A stretch of 64,000 bases of DNA from Cryptomeria japonica (lineage: Eukaryota; Streptophyta; Pinopsida; Cupressales; Cupressaceae), in the NCBI RefSeq assembly GCF_030272615.1, contig NC_081406.1, positions 470,446,400 through 470,510,399 of the forward strand, given 5' to 3'. Shown piece after piece: positions 11,633 to 24,990 of the stretch (the stretch's first letter is position 1; each line of letters begins with the position of its first letter). The notes beneath the pieces are model-generated. The model worked only from the letters and a program-made list of their open reading frames with translations. It did no database searches and was not told the origin of the DNA. A program made the position numbers and the translations under genes.

Positions 11633-12391
11633 CTAGTTCTTATCAAGAGGGGTGGAGAGCCCTAACTTGTCTCTCAGATAGACAAATGTGTCTACAAGCA
11701 AAGGCTTAATAAAAATATCAGCAATTTGTTCCTTTGTAGATACATATTCCATCTTCACCTTCTGTTCACCGACTTGCTCTCTCAAGTAATTGTATTTGAT
11801 TGATATATGCTTAGTCTTTGAATGTTGCACCAGATTTTTAGACATGTTTATAGCACTGGAATTACCACAGTATATAGCAGTAGGCTCATCATAAATAACT
11901 CTAATATCTTTCAACATTTGCTTCATCCACACTATCTGAGTGCAATTACTAGCAGCAACAATGTACTCAGCTTCAGCAATAGATAAAGATACTAAATCCT
12001 GTTTCTTGTTGGCAAATGAAACCAACTTCTTACCTAAAAAGAATGCTCCACCGGTAGTACTCTTCCGGTCATCAACATCACCTACCCAATCTGCGTCAAT
12101 GTAAACACATAACATAAAATCATCATTTTTTGGATACCATAAACCATAATCTTCAATTCCCTTTAGATATCTGAATATTCTTTTTACAGCAACAACATGA
12201 CTCTCCTTCGGATCAACTTGATATCTAGTTGCCATACACACAACATGCATAATGTCAGGCCTAGTTTGAGTAAGATATAACAGTCCACCAACCATAGATC
12301 TGTACAAACTCTGATTAGCTTTAGGAGATTCATCATTTTTTAACCATTTACAACCAGTAACCATAGGGGGTTCCAACCGGTTTGTAATCAT
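11633..12391 (-). pseudogene. Copia pol: end of reverse transcriptase and RNase H
   Basis: The open stretch starts in the C-terminal part of reverse transcriptase (YRSMVGGLLYLTQTRPDI) and continues into RNase H: YIDADWVGDVDDRKSTTGGA, SLSIAEAEYIVAA, and KTKHISIKYNYLREQV. It ends at a natural-looking stop at 11633, about 310 bp before the polypurine tract. It is separated from upstream pol by a frameshifted 250-bp stretch. Confidence 0.9.
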
Positions 12392-12641
12392 CTAACCCAA
12401 ACTTCTTCAGTAATTCCTTCACATACTTAGTTTGAGATATAAAGATACCTTTTCCTATATGGGCAATCTACAAACCTAAGAAAAATTTCATCTCACCAAT
12501 CATATAGACATCTCAAATTTTGTTTGCATATCACCAGCAAATTTCATGCTCGTATCATCATTACCACCAAAAATAATGTCATCAACAAAGACTTCAAAAA
12601 TCAAAATGTTATCATTTTCAATTTTAAAGTACAAGTTACTA
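12392..12641 (-). pseudogene. Copia pol: frameshifted reverse-transcriptase core
   Basis: Read in shifting frames, this segment encodes the catalytic motif as VFVDDIIFGGN (near 12540-12575) and then MIGEMKFFLGLQIAHIGKG. The usual Y/F-V-D-D site is therefore present, but it is out of frame with the preceding exon-like ORF after about 12655, and further small defects follow. Confidence 0.8.
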
Positions 12642-13085
12642 TCAGCAGCACCTTTGACAAATCCCAATTTTAGCAAGTATATCTAATCTAGCATACCAAG
12701 CTCTAGGGGCTTGTTTTAATCCATAAAGTGTTTTCTTCAACTTACATACCATGTCTCCATCATCTGACAGTGAAAATCCATCAGGTTGTTCAATGTAAAC
12801 TTCTTCTAGATCACCATTCAAAAATGCAGATTTGACATCCATTTGATATACCTTGAAATCTCTATAAGCAGCATAAGCTAACAACAATCTAACAGCTTCA
12901 ATTCTGGCAATCGGAGCAAAAGTTTCTTCATAATCAATCTCTTTTTGCTGTGAATATCCTTTGCAGACCAGTCTGGCTTTATTTTTAACTACTTCACCGA
13001 CTTCATTCAATTTGTTCCTAAAAACCCATTTAGTACCAATAACATTTTTATCCTTAGGTCTAGGCACAAGTTCTCAAGTATTGTT
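12642..13085 (-). pseudogene. Copia pol: N-terminal reverse transcriptase
   Basis: Characteristic Copia sequence: [59 protein letters not shown] and [16 protein letters not shown]. It is in the same frame as the upstream integrase ORF but separated from it by two nonsense codons. These are a TAA where Lys is expected and a TGA where Trp is expected in the NNTWELVPRP-type motif (13067-13085). Confidence 0.9.
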
Positions 13086-14996
13086 TTATTCAATCTGATC
13101 TAACTCTTCTTCCATGGCTCTAATCCAGTTATCATTTTTACAAGCTTCAACATCTTTAGGTTCAACTTTAGAAATCAAACATATCTCTTCAATAGCTAAC
13201 CTTCTTCTAGTCATCACACTTTTATTCTTATCACCAATAATCTGATTCTTCGAATGATTCAATCTTACATACCTCGGAGTTTTCCGATTGTTCTGATCTT
13301 CAGGTTCTTGCACATCATCACCAACAGCAGCAACATTCAGATTCACAATCTCTACCGGATCATTCTTCTTAGGCTCTTCAGGCTGAATAGGAGCTAAAAC
13401 AACATGTTGACCTTCATCATAAGCTTTGATCTCCTTCCCAAGGTTTTCATCCACCTTCACACTTGCACTCTCAACTATCTTCCTCAGTCTCTTGTTATAG
13501 CACCAGTAGGCTTTGCTATTTGTAGAATATCCCAAAAAGATACCTTCATCACTTCTAGCATCAAACTTTCCAATATCCTCATCTCCCTTGATATAACATT
13601 TGCTACCAAAAACTTTGAAATATTTCACAGTAGGAACATGACCAAACCAAAGCTCATAACGAGTCTTACCGGTATCACCTTTGATATGAACTCTATTGAA
13701 TGTATAGACTGCAGTGTTGATAGCTTCTCTCCAATAGACCTTCAGAACATTTCCTTCAATCAACATGGTTCTTGCAGCATCTAAAACAGTACGGTTCTTC
13801 TTTTCAACAATCCCATTATGTTGTGGGGTTCTAAGAGCAAATAGTTGTCTTCTTATTCCATGCATCTCATAGAAAGAATTGAACTCACTGGAATAGAATT
13901 CTCCACCTCTATCAGATCTCAGACACTTCAACTTCAATCCAAACTCAGTTTCAACTTTTGCTTTGAATATCTTGAACTTTTCAAATGCTTCTGATTTTTC
14001 CTTCAAGAAGACAACCCACATCATTTTGGAATAATCATCAATTAGTAACATAAAGTATCTATCACCTTGCACACTTCTAACATTTGTAGGTCCACTCAGG
14101 TCAGTATGCACAAGATCTAACAATCCATCTGATGTGTACCATTTGCTCTTGAAAGAAATCCTTGTTTGCTTACCCAACTGACATTCCTTACATACCGGAT
14201 TAACAAGTTTAACAATCTTAGACAAATCCCTAACAACTTGAGCAAAACTGATCTTGACCAATGAATCAAAGTTTACATGACATATCCTTCTATGCCACAA
14301 CCAACTCTCATCTATCTTAGCAGTCAAGCAACTTTTCTCACTAGCATTCAAATGAAAAATGTTACCTACAGTCTTAGTTCCAGATGCAATCTCTATACCG
14401 GATGCATTCAGAATCTTGCATTTACCATCTTTGAATTGTAGAACATAACCCTTATCAACCATCTGTCCAACACTCAAAAGATTATGCTTCAAACCTTCAA
14501 CATACAAGACGTCATCAGTGTTATGCTTACCATCAAAAGAAATAGAACCTCTCCCACGGATTACACGGGCTTTGTCATCTCCAAATCTAACTATTCCACC
14601 ATCATACCTTTCCATACTTACAAATTTGCTTTTGTCACCGGTCATATGATGTGAACAACCGCTATCAATCACCCATTCACCTTTTTCTTCTACCTTAGCA
14701 GCCAAAGCTTTCTCCTCAACAAAGCAGCTAGTGGAATCAATAGGCACAGGACTATCTTCTTTAATGGCAATGAACACAACTTCATCTCCTTCCGATTCTT
14801 CATCTGTAACACCTTCATCTATAGCATAATAACAGTTCTTCTGGTTCCTAAACTTCCAGTTAGGCTTATAAGGCTTATCATACTTTTCATGCTTCTCATA
14901 TCTATCATTTATATCAAACTTATCATGTATGTCATACTTAGCCATTCTCTTCAGACATCTAGAGGCAAAATGTCCTATCTTATTACAAAAAAACAT
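13086..14996 (-). pseudogene. Copia pol: zinc knuckle, protease, integrase
   Basis: 636 codons are open. In order they hold: the end of the gag zinc knuckle (FFCNKIGHFASRC); the aspartic protease site WVIDSGCSHHMTG (about residue 110); the GAG-pre-integrase zinc finger (HRRICH, then CKEC); and the integrase core with catalytic Asp in LVHTDLSGP, Asp in LRSDRGGEF and Glu in TPQHNGIVEKKNR. The integrase C-terminal region (FGSKCYIKG, IFLGYS) follows. The first Cys of the knuckle is lost by a T-run length change near 14996, which disconnects it from gag. Confidence 0.93.
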
Positions 14997-15784
14997 TTTA
15001 AGGGCAACTTTCCATCATACTGGCACCTTTAGGCAATCTCTGGGCAATCAACGCTTCAAGCTCATCAAGCTCTTTTTCTTGCTCTGCTATCTCTCTCCTT
15101 TCTCTTTCATATCTGGATATCATGCACTCATCAGCATCATATTTTTGCTTATCGGACACTGATGCTGATGTTTTGAATGATGTCTCAGACTTTCCATGTG
15201 ATTCACCAAATTCGCTCAGCTCAAATGCAACAAGTTTTCCAACTAATACATCTCGTCACAGTGGTTACACTTCGGATCTCATCAATAGCGGCAACCTTAT
15301 GTTTAAAAGCAGGAGGCAAAGATCTTAGCACGTTAGCAACAATCTCATCTTCCTCAATCTTTCCACCGGCAGATCTGATATCAAAGACAAGTTCATTCAC
15401 CTTAGCCATGTATGAATGTATGTTCTCATCATCTCCCATCTTTAATGTCTCATATTTTCCTTTCAAACTCTGCAACTTAGCAACTTTCACTTGACTATTC
15501 ACCCAGATCTCATGTGCGGTCTGAAGTTCCATAACATTTGTCATTTCAGAATCAATCAGGGCACTGAGTAATGCTTCCTTCGCTTTGATGTTATATTCAG
15601 CTTCCTTAGCCTCATCTAGAGTGGATGGTCCATTCTGAAAAACAACATAGGCATTCTTAGTAATCTTCCAATAATCTTTTCCAAGACATTTCAAATGCAC
15701 TTCCATCCGTTTCTTCCATACAGTATAGTTGCTTCCATCAAACTTTGGACTGTCCTTCTTGAAAAGAATACCTTGAGCTGCCAT
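14997..15784 (-). pseudogene. Copia gag, frameshifted
   Basis: The likely start is ATG at 15784 (MAAQGILFKKDSPKFDG), 43 bases after the primer-binding site. NYTVWKKRMEVHL, LKGKYETLKMGDDENIHSYM and IVANVLRSLPPAFKHKV identify a Copia-type gag. Around 15250 the frame shifts. The continuation (KTSASVSDKQKYDADEC, then EKELDELEALIAQRLPKG) is a typical gag tail before the CCHC knuckle. It is non-functional. Confidence 0.9.
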
Positions 15785-15826
15785 CTCGGATCTCCTCAAG
15801 CGACTAAGCTTCTACCGGAGGATCTA

Positions 15827-15838
15827 GCTCTGATACCA
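15827..15838 (-). other. tRNA-Met(i) primer-binding site
   Basis: The minus strand reads TGGTATCAGAGC two bases after the 5' LTR end. This is complementary to the 3' end of initiator tRNA-Met and typical of plant Copia elements. Confidence 0.93.
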
Positions 15839-15840
15839 AT

Positions 15841-17088
15841 TGTTAGCAGCAATCAAGAAGGAAGATTGAGTGGGAGAGGCGGGGGCGGCGGGGGGAGGTT
15901 GAATCAGTCTTCACCGGATCTCAAATTAAACTACCAAAACATAAATTGATAAACCACAAATAAGCAAATTAACAGCACAACACACAACACCAAGATTTTA
16001 ACGTGGAAAACCCGGTTATGGGAAAAACCATGGTGGTAACCTACCCACAATAAAATGATACTCTGCAGTAATATGTGAAAATATTACAATGGGGAATGCA
16101 CATGCATTCAAGCACACTTCCTAGAGCTCACTACTCAAAAGATATATGCCTAGAAGGCTACAACACTTAGGGAAGTCTCACTAACTTAAAATATAATTCG
16201 GACTACAATTCGGAAGGAATGAACTACAATAATAGCATCTACAAATGCCTGATGACAGTTTCAGTTAAGCACAATTGTCTGCCCTGCAACACCAAACTCA
16301 CCACAATACTTCACTGAATGATATATCCTTGTTCGCACATTTACCTCTCTCTAATAATGCAGACACAATATACCAACACCAAAATTACATAATTATATCA
16401 CCTATATATACAAATCGTCAACCTTGATAACAAGGTGGGCTAAACCCTCAACTCATAATTACAAAAATTACATTACACGATACAAAGATCGACCACCAGA
16501 CCAATATTATGATTTACATTACATAGCATAGACCTAATTCAAATTCCCAAACGATAACATCCACCAGAAATCCCGCCAAGATCAACTGCAACACGCTACA
16601 CCACCAGAAATACTGCATAACACAAATTATCACCGGTTCAAAGAAATCACCAAAAACTCGCTCAACGATCAATGCGGATCGCTAAAACAAATAGGACACG
16701 ACTAGGCAACACCATCAAGCACTTTAGAATCATCCAGAACAATTGCACCAAGATCTCTTTTCAAATCTTTATCGATCAACGTCTCAAAGCTCAAGAACAC
16801 AACCAATCAGCAACAAGATCACGAACTATCTGAAATGAAGATACACAAGATCATCCCAAGCAATAATCCAAAATATCAGCACAAGATCTGATCACACCAG
16901 AATATACCAAAGGGAATACCAAATTTTGCAAAACAGTGATTAGCAAAATCAAACTACAAAACCGGACCAAAAACCTTTTCCAAACCTACCGGAATAACTC
17001 ACTAGAATATGTTGACATCAATGACAACAATGTATCCTAGCAGAAGCAATGAACAACCAAATCCAACAGTCTCCCCAATAATCCAACA
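15841..17088 (-). repeat. 5' LTR of the Copia element
   Basis: It is 1248 bp and starts TGTTGGATTATT on the minus strand at 17088. It pairs with 10038-11310. Confidence 0.93.
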
Positions 17089-17093
17089 ATTCT
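17089..17093. repeat. Target-site duplication ATTCT (right) of the Copia element
   Basis: Identical to 10033-10037. Confidence 0.9.
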
Positions 17094-18234
17094 GACCAAA
17101 GGTATTACTTTATAGAAGATAGACTTATTGTTTGTTGAAGCTTACTTTGTCATGAAATTACCCTTGATCTATAAGAGATAATGTAGACGATAATAAACTG
17201 CTGAATGTTAACTCATACTGCCCAATCAGAGTTAGTACATCCAATCAAAGCATAGTCTACTATCCATTATAAGAGTATCCCAAAGTCGAGTACTTTTCAT
17301 ATACCACAAAACTCATTTTGCAACTATCCAAGGAGAAACTTTAAGTTCGACAAAAACTGAGAGACATAGTTAATAGCAAATATGTCAGTTCTATTATAAA
17401 GACACAATATTGAAAATAAAAATGAAATTATTAATATAAAAAATAGTGATACTCATACTTGACAATAAACAAAATATTAAATACCTCTTAATTTGCAAAT
17501 AGAATACTCAAATTCATAATTTAGTCATTTGTCAAATGTCAATACACGGTGAAAATTATGACCAAGATTCAATATCTTCATATTGTTCTTCATCAAGAGC
17601 ATCAAAGGCAACATTTGGTTCAATTTCACGTCATATGTACAAGTTGCCCCATCTAAAGAGATTTCAGAAAGTTGTGGAACAATATGGTCCAAGTCAACAC
17701 ACTCCAGAGTTAGATCCCAACTCCTCTTCACCCCCATTGTAATTAAGTTTTTTAGGTGACAATATATGCAAGTTGGAGTGCATAAAGACTAAATCCTCAG
17801 CTTCTTTTGTACCCAATTGATTGCACTTAACTAAAAGAACCAAGGGCCTACATTTGGGGATGGGAACTAATGGGGTTCTAGGAATGGAGACCTCAATGGG
17901 GTAAAAGGGCAGCACTCCTTATGAGGGTTTGGGGCGATTCTCCCAATGGGGTCAATGGGCAGCTTCAGAATGGTCAAGGGGCAATGCCCCTTGGAGGGTC
18001 TGAATATAAGGTAGTACAGCCCAAATTAAGGCCTTCAAAACCACAAAAACCTTTCCAGTGCATGCCAATTTCACAATTTTATCACTTGAGGGAAAAATAT
18101 GTATTTGGCACAATTGTTTACAAAAAATATTTAAAAAAACAAGGAAATTTTTTCTTCAAGTCAACCTGAGTCCCTCTAGGTTCACTTAATTTCAATCCAA
18201 GTTGACCCAAGGTCCCACCTAGGGTGCTCAAGTG
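17094..18234. other. Intron sequence between Copia and element D
   Basis: No gene is recognised. 17880-18010 has three CAATGGGG-type phrases near GGGGCAATGCCCC, and 17525-17737 (minus) holds a Leu-rich open frame without a clear repeat pattern. Confidence 0.4.
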
Positions 18235-18239
18235 GGACC
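18235..18239. repeat. TSD GGACC (left) of element D
   Basis: GGACC directly precedes TGTTAGTGC at 18240 and recurs at 29252-29256. Confidence 0.85.
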
Positions 18240-19153
18240 TGTTAGTGCATGTTTTATGACACACCAAACACAAAATAGAGATGCCCAAAAGACACTCTAT
18301 CCTCTCTTAAATAAAATCACCACTTATGCTAAGATTGCAAAGAAGATCATATGGCAACTCCTATGTTTTAATTGCAAACTAGCGACTTTAATATTGGATA
18401 TAGCTATTTTGGTGATGTATGTTGGCAGTCCAAGGGGAACTTGGGAATTCCATTCGCAATGAAGACTTTCTGCAATGAAAATTCTTTATTATTTTTTTTG
18501 GGGGATTTTCAATTTTAGATTTGAAAAAAAAAAGGAAAAGGATTTCGAAATTCTATACTATTCTTAGGAATTTAAGAGCCGGTAGTGATTGGAGAATCTA
18601 AACCACGCTTTGGTTCGCCGACTTAAACAACTAGACAAAGTGGGTGCAATCATCAAGGGTTGTGCTTATAATTTTCATACTATGAATAATACCATCAAAA
18701 TGAACAATATTTATTCAAAGCAAAAGTTAAACATCCACAGAATACACTCAGGCTAACTTTGCACAATGAACAAAAATCATTGCTCATCAAAAGTATGAGC
18801 AATAATTTCACCAACCAATACTATCAAATCTTGCAATCACTTAACAACTTTATAAAGCAAATTCTATTCAATGGTGGAGAAAATATGATACCATGTAACC
18901 ACAAGATACCATAGAGATTCAAAGCAATGCAAATGAACTTTATTATCTTAGTAATCTTAAGCAGCAATTTCACCAAATCTCTCCCATACAAATGAGAGAA
19001 GAGGGGCTTATATAGAGTTTTGAAAATGAATGAAAGGCGCAGATCAAACAGAGATCAACAGCCGAGATCAAAACACAAATACCCTAAATAGGGTTTACAA
19101 TAGTTATCCAACAAGAGCAAATTAAAAAAAGACGTGTCACAAGGAGCTTTCTT

Positions 19154-19332
19154 CTAGAAGAATGCATCCTTATCCCTTTTCTGTGGCAACATGTTTATCT
19201 TGAATTCGATCACGTCCAGGACATCAGCATAGGTGGCAAAAGCATTGTCCCTATCTAGTTCATGTTTTTGAAAGGCATCCTTGGTGGAAAAGAAGGTGGA
19301 TGCCTTAGTCAAATTTTGCCTAAGGATCGGTC
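19154..19332 (-). pseudogene. Element D ORF2 C-terminal remnant
   Basis: On the minus strand from 19332 it reads RQNLTKASTFFSTKDAFQKH, then NAFATYADVLDVIEFKINML, with a TAG at 19154-19156. The pattern parallels the C-terminus of element C ORF2 (MYATMLLIDRTKELE to LLDAFDQVIHLEESIKNLP). Element A's insertion cut it from the coiled-coil part at 26.3 kb. Confidence 0.7.
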
Positions 19333-19355
19333 TATTGTGACCTTTTCAAACATCG

Positions 19356-19372
19356 CCCCATTGCTAATGGGG
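19356..19372 (+). repeat. 5'-terminal hairpin of element A
   Basis: CCCCAT-TGCTA-ATGGGG starts 23 nt from the element's first base. The same stem and the same distance occur in B, C and D. Confidence 0.8.
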
Positions 19373-19759
19373 ACCCCCTCTTTTCTTGCTTTTTGCATTG
19401 TTAGGTTAGGGTTTTGGCTGCTTAGTGGGCAATTTTGTGTTTCTCGTGCCCGAGCCTCGGAGTTTTGATCATGCCTAGTGTCGTTTAGGATCAAGCGCAT
19501 AAAATTGAGATTTTAATGATCCTAGTTTTGTCTAAGTGTTGACCCTTTTGGAGCATTAACGTGTTTTTTTTTTAAATGTACTCATCGGTGATTTTAAGTG
19601 CTAAGGTGTTTTCAGATCTTTTGGAGTTGTTTTCTCGCTCCTAGAGAATTATTCAAGTTGATTTCGCACTTTGTCCCAATAGATTCCCTTGTGTTACGCT
19701 CAAATTTTTGATAAATTTGCCTAAGTCCAGTTGAGTTTTATTGAAATTTTGAAGTTTCT

Positions 19760-20440
19760 TAGTGATTCTGAGTGGAAAAATCATCATTTTCCAAATGAAA
19801 ATCTATATTCTAAGGGTTAAAAGGTCAAAATTCCATACTAGAGGTGCTTTCCCCTCATATTCCTGACTACCCATGGTTTTCCCCTCTAAGAATCCAGATG
19901 GACATGTATTTCCCCATAAATCCATACTTGCTCCATTTTTCCACCACTATGAATCCATACTAGGGTCGTTTTTCCCTTGGAAGCAATAAAATTTGACTAA
20001 TTGTCAAGATTTATCCTGACTACCCACATTTTTTCACCAGGGAGGTATGGATAGGATTGCGGATGACATTCCATACCTGGGTCGATTTTCCACGAGGTCT
20101 TTTGTGAGAAGTTTTAAGGATTTTTGTGCAGACTCTCAATCCTGACTCAAGGCAATTTTCCGCTGAGAGCATTTTTAATGATTTTGAGTCCAGATTTTCA
20201 TCCAAACTAGGGTTGTTTTTCCACCAAGGGGGCATTTTTGTGTGATGACTTAATTTTAAGTGGAATTTTTCATTCCACACTTAGATCGATTTTCCCCTAG
20301 CCCCATTTTTATGCACGTTTGATGATTTTGAGTCCGGATTTTCATCTAGACTGGGATCGATTTCCCCCTAAGGGGATATTTGATGATTTTTATGAGGATT
20401 TTTAATCCTAACTAGGATCGATTTTCCCCAATTGGCCCAT
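19760..20440 (+). repeat. Degenerate tandem array in element A
   Basis: Loose repeats of about 70-80 bases share GATTTTGAGTCC, TTTTCATCC, and an ACTAGGGTCGATTTTCCCC-like core (near 19920, 20075, 20145, 20210, 20285, 20350 and 20415). No coding meaning is seen. Confidence 0.6.
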
Positions 20441-21833
20441 TTTGGATTTAAATTGAAATATTTTAATAAATGAGCCCCATTTGATTGTTTTTTAATAAAA
20501 GGCGATGATTATTTAAAAAATAAAAAACATTTAATAATTGATTTGCAATAAGCATTTAATGTTTTCAACCTTATAGAAGCAAATCAGTTTTACCCAAGCA
20601 AGCATAAGAACAAGTGTTTTATCCCACATTGCTTGTGTGGTAAAGTTGGTGATGAAAGCAAGTTTAAAGGGAGGAGTCCAGCATTATTTTATTATTGAGT
20701 TTGCCAAGTGTGTTTGTGCAAGGGCGATTTTCTCCATAGTTGAAGATTTTGGAGCAATTGTTCAAGTAAAGTGATTGATTGAAGACTCTTCTTGCTGCCA
20801 TTTTTTCCCATTACCATTCCATTTTCCAGCTAGGCAACATGATTGGTGGCTGCCATTGTTGATTGAGTGCCACGATTTTTGGTGAAGATAGCGATTTTGT
20901 GCAAGGGCGATTTTTGTGTTTGGAGCTTCTACCTCCAACTTGGACGATTTCCATTGATGCCGCCATCCTTGCTTGCTGTTCTCAGACCTAAGTTGGCAGG
21001 TTTGAATGCCATTGATGACATTTTCAGACTTGTGTGAGGTGACGCCATAGCTGGAAAATTTCAATTTTGGTTTGGTGCCATATTTTGGCAGATCCCTTCA
21101 CGCTTGGTGGCTGCCATTGTTCCTACTTGCTGTGGTTACTGCAGATCTGAATTTTGACGCCATTGCTTCAGCTAATTCGACCTCCATTGTTGGCTGATCA
21201 TCAATTTTAGACCTAACTTTTATTGCCCAGCCAACCACAACTATAGTGAATTGCATTTGGAGACATATTGGGGGCATTTTGAGATCATTTTCAGACCATC
21301 GGAGGGCTGTCTCAGGTCTGCAACTTTGTTATTGGCTGCTTGTCCTTAGAAAACTTATCTTTTACCAGCCATACCTATGCTCCCAAGTTTGATTGTTTTC
21401 GTCATCAAGACTGATTTTTATCAAGTTAGTGCATATTTTTGAATGATTGCAACTTGTTTTGAGAGGTTAATTTATTAGTTGCAGGTTGTCTTCAGATTTG
21501 TGATCTCCATTGTTGACTACAGAAGGTGTTTTCAGAAAAATTTATTTGTGAAAACACAACCTTTCACACCTTTCCCTAGTCACTCTTAATCCGGTATACT
21601 CCTTTGCACTATAATTTACGCAAAAATTTTAAGTATAAGGAGGTGTTGATTCCATGAGGGTTTCATACCCTAATCTTGTCACATTTTGTATTTAGAATTG
21701 TTAAGATCTACCTAGAGTGTGGACTATTTTCCTGATTTCATACCCTAATTAGCCTAAATCATTAAAAGGTCAGGAATTCTATTAAGAATATTATATTTTT
21801 CCTAAGTTCTAACTTCAAGCTTCGTACAAGTGC

Positions 21834-23672
21834 AATGTCGAAGTTCGGATTTAAGGAAAGAAGAGAACAGTAGAAGATACCGAAAACTGGATTCTATCTA
21901 GAATCCAAGATGTCATCCAGATGGAAGGAGATTACGGATACAAACATGCATTTCCTAAGCCTGAACCTGATGCGACAGCGGATGTTCAAAGTCGGAAATC
22001 AAATTCCTTCCTCAGCGTATGCAAACATTATGAAGAGGTATTTTTCAAGCCACTGGATTCCCATAGTCCATACAATGCAGTAAGCTTATCCTGGAGTGTG
22101 CACGATGTTATGAGCCTTGCTCGTGAATGATCAAGACTCCTAAGGGCGTTGCCATTGCCTACCATGTTGAGGATGCGAATGCTGAGGTGTTTGGAATCCC
22201 ACGTGGAGCAGATATGAAGAATGCAACTAAGGATGAATATGAAGATGGATGTGTGTAAGAATATGATAAACAAAGAGTGGATGATCGAGCCAAGGCTTCA
22301 TCATTCCAAGGCTCCCAAGACACTCATGTGCACAGACTTCAAAGAGGAATATAGTGACTTAGTATTCCTACTTAATAGAGTGATGGGGATGCCACAGGGT
22401 GCAATATACGATGGATGGATGTTCTACTTCATCCAGGATTGTCTTAGAGGGACATTGATAAATTGGTCTAGAATCATAAGTGACAATCTCGACTTTCAGT
22501 TGAGGAATGTAGAGCGGTCCAAGTCATTCGCCATGACTTCCTACTTGGTATACCTGCTTGCACGGTGTGTTACATACAAAGGATTGATACGCAGAGGTGA
22601 AGTAGGGAATGGGCAAGGACAATTCAGGAGTCATGAGTGCTATCCCCAGCGGAACATGCATAGAATTGAAGACTATAAGAGAGTGAATGATGTATTCACA
22701 ATGTACATCACGCGGATACTGCAAGGCGGAATCCACAGGAGGTTGTCCAAGGAGGTAACAAAGTTAATAGAGAAATATGGATAGTGGTATATTCAGTTTC
22801 CCACTTTCACATACCTTAGGATTCATGGGTTTCAATCTGAACCCTATAGGCTTCCTAGGTATCCTTCCGACAAAATGATCTTGTTGGAAGTGGTGAGACA
22901 ACTTCTAGAGTTTGATTCCATTCAGAGAGAGAAGCATAGGACAGGCATGACATTCCCTATTTTAGTTGGGAAGACGTTGGAGGTTTGCCAGTCTACCTTA
23001 GCCGCCAGCACTGCGAGTGAGGAGCTTGCATTCTATCAATTTGCAACCTTCAAGAAAAGAGAAAGATTTGATCCAGATAAGAAAGTTGGAAGGATCAGGG
23101 GAGAGAAGTTCATCCACAAGGTAGACATGGAAGATTATTGGGCCAACCTGATGGACGAGCAGGCAGTGAAGAGACGAATGTGGTCCAGAATGTCAGTGGA
23201 TTTCATGAGGAAGTGTGGACTTTTCCTCATTCCTAATCAGGTGTTAGATGACAGGGATCATACGCATCCACGGTATGAAAATGAAATGAAGAAGGCAATC
23301 TTATTGCCTAATTGGTCACAATCAGAAGAGATTGATTTGAATGTATTGATCAGAGAGGTCTTGAGTTTCTCTCGTACATGGGTGGATATTCAGATGAATA
23401 AGTTAGTTGATATGGGTGTTTCCTTCACTTATGAAAAGATGAAACCGGAAGAATCTACTTCAGAAGATGATCAGAGGACTATTAGTGATGTCAGGATTCA
23501 TGCAGATGAAGAGAGTCAAGCTCCCAAGAGAAGGAAAATCACGCCAGGAGGAGACAAGGCTAGAGGGAAGAAGATTGAGGAGGTCAAAAAGAAGAAACAA
23601 AGACTATCATTCTTTCACGTATCATTCTTTCACCACCTCTCAGTGTCTCATCAATTAAGGAAATTGAAATGA
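21834..23672 (+). pseudogene. Element A ORF1 (family protein), broken
   Basis: A start at 21834 (MSKFGFKERREQ) is followed by stops and frame changes. The best-preserved parts are 22221-22784 and 22875-23672. These include FLLNRVMGMPQGAIYDGWMF, NWSRIISDNLDFQLRNVERS, VNDVFTMYITRILQGGIHRR, TFPILVGKTLEVC and a Lys/Arg-rich tail near 23530-23610. A TAG at 22782 stands where element C encodes Ala-Trp. They align with ORF1 of element C throughout, so this is an old copy. The function of the family protein is unknown. Confidence 0.75.
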
Positions 23673-24990
23673 CAAAACAGAATAAGGAGACCCAGCAATG
23701 TTCTAACACAATGATACAACCAGAGAATATTCAGGAGTTACATGCCACAGCAACATCTGCTCCACCAAATGAGAATGATGATCAACTAGGATCCCCTATT
23801 GTCCTCTTGGAGGTTGGTTTGGGAAATGAGATATATGATTTGACCAGGAGTAATCCTAATGATGATGATGTTATCTCGACATTGAGAGGGCTTGATCGAG
23901 ATATGTGTCTAGATGATGGTATGGAGATCCGTTATTCCTGATTGGCTGATGAAAAGTATGGAAAAAGTAAGAAAATGATAGAGGTACAGCCTATTGATAT
24001 TATTGATGACTACCTAGCTAGGAGCGATAAGGAAAAAGAACCCGAGAGCTGAGATTTTGTCGCACATAGCTAGAGATGAGACGAGAATGCGGATTGCATA
24101 GGTGACTGTTCCTATTGGAGGTGTGACGGCGGACATTGCTACTCCTATGGATTTCCAAATTACTTCAGTTGCCCTTGGCCGTACGACAAGAGAGCAAAAG
24201 TTTCAGGAGGTTGGTGATAACCTTAGGGCGATCAGCGCAAGGCTGGATAGAGAGATTGAAGAGAAGGAGAAGTACAGAGAAGAGAATATCAGACTTAGAG
24301 AGTATATTGCGGGGATAGAGGCGTGAGAATCCCACCCTTATTTCCCCTATTGCGGTTGATCATGGACTACATTCACACTATGAGGCAGCGAGAGATACAC
24401 TCTTGAAGGTGGAGAAGTGGATTGAGAGTGCAAGAAAATAGGCAGATGATTTCCTTACTCAGTTTGTTCAGGCATATGATAGGACAACAGGGCTCATGTT
24501 TAGAATCCAGTATTTGGAGGGAGTTTGGGAAGAATTTCGGCCTATTCAAGATAGGACTATTCCACGCCTCAAAGCTTTGAAGAAGATTCCTACGTCCACG
24601 TTGATCAGTGAGAATATTGTGCATAGTGGAGACAGGTACGATGTCCATGGCTAGTATTGTTCATTGGCCATGAAGAAATCAACTTATGAGAACGCCCAGT
24701 TGAGTTGTACAGAGATGGAAGGATTGATTCAGGACATTTAGTTGAAGATCCTTGCCTCAATTGAGGAATTATTGGGTGTTGATGTTAGTGATGCTAGTGG
24801 TTTACACTTAGCCGAATTAAGAGACAAGATGAAACTTATGTATTTTTGTCAGTTAGACTCTTTGAAGAAGAGTCAGATAAATGATTTGGTCTCTTTGTTG
24901 ATTCATGCTCATAGTTCGCAGAAGCTCGTGCCAGATTGGGAGAAGACTTTGGACGCTTGCTTGGATTCATTGGACGTGATTGATTTGTAG
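23673..24990 (+). pseudogene. Element A ORF2, broken
   Basis: Several frames carry recognisable pieces: an acidic stretch (23790-23935), a coiled coil LDREIEEKEKYREENIRLRE (24240-24310) and a C-terminal helical part (24742-24990, ending WEKTLDACLDSLDVIDL). These match the coiled coil and the WDAALLDAFDQVIHLEE region of element C ORF2 in order. Many stops interrupt it. Confidence 0.7.

Larger units (their letters stand above)
10038..17088 (-). mobile_element. Full-length, inactivated Ty1/Copia LTR retrotransposon (7051 bp)
   Basis: The element has two LTRs of about 1.25 kb, a TGGTATCAGAGC primer-binding site and a polypurine tract. Gag, protease, integrase, reverse transcriptase and RNase H are in Copia order on the minus strand, and 5-bp TSDs flank it. 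It lies in the same orientation as the IQD gene, inside its giant intron. Several stops and frameshifts break gag and pol, so it cannot move by itself. In one 135-base LTR stretch (from 10114) I count about 14 differences between the two LTRs, so the insertion is not recent. Confidence 0.95.

Noticed and set aside
17525-17915. Leu-rich minus-strand frames resembling an LRR gene
   Set aside because: There is no periodic LxxLxLxxN pattern and no neighbouring NBS or kinase domain; probably chance.
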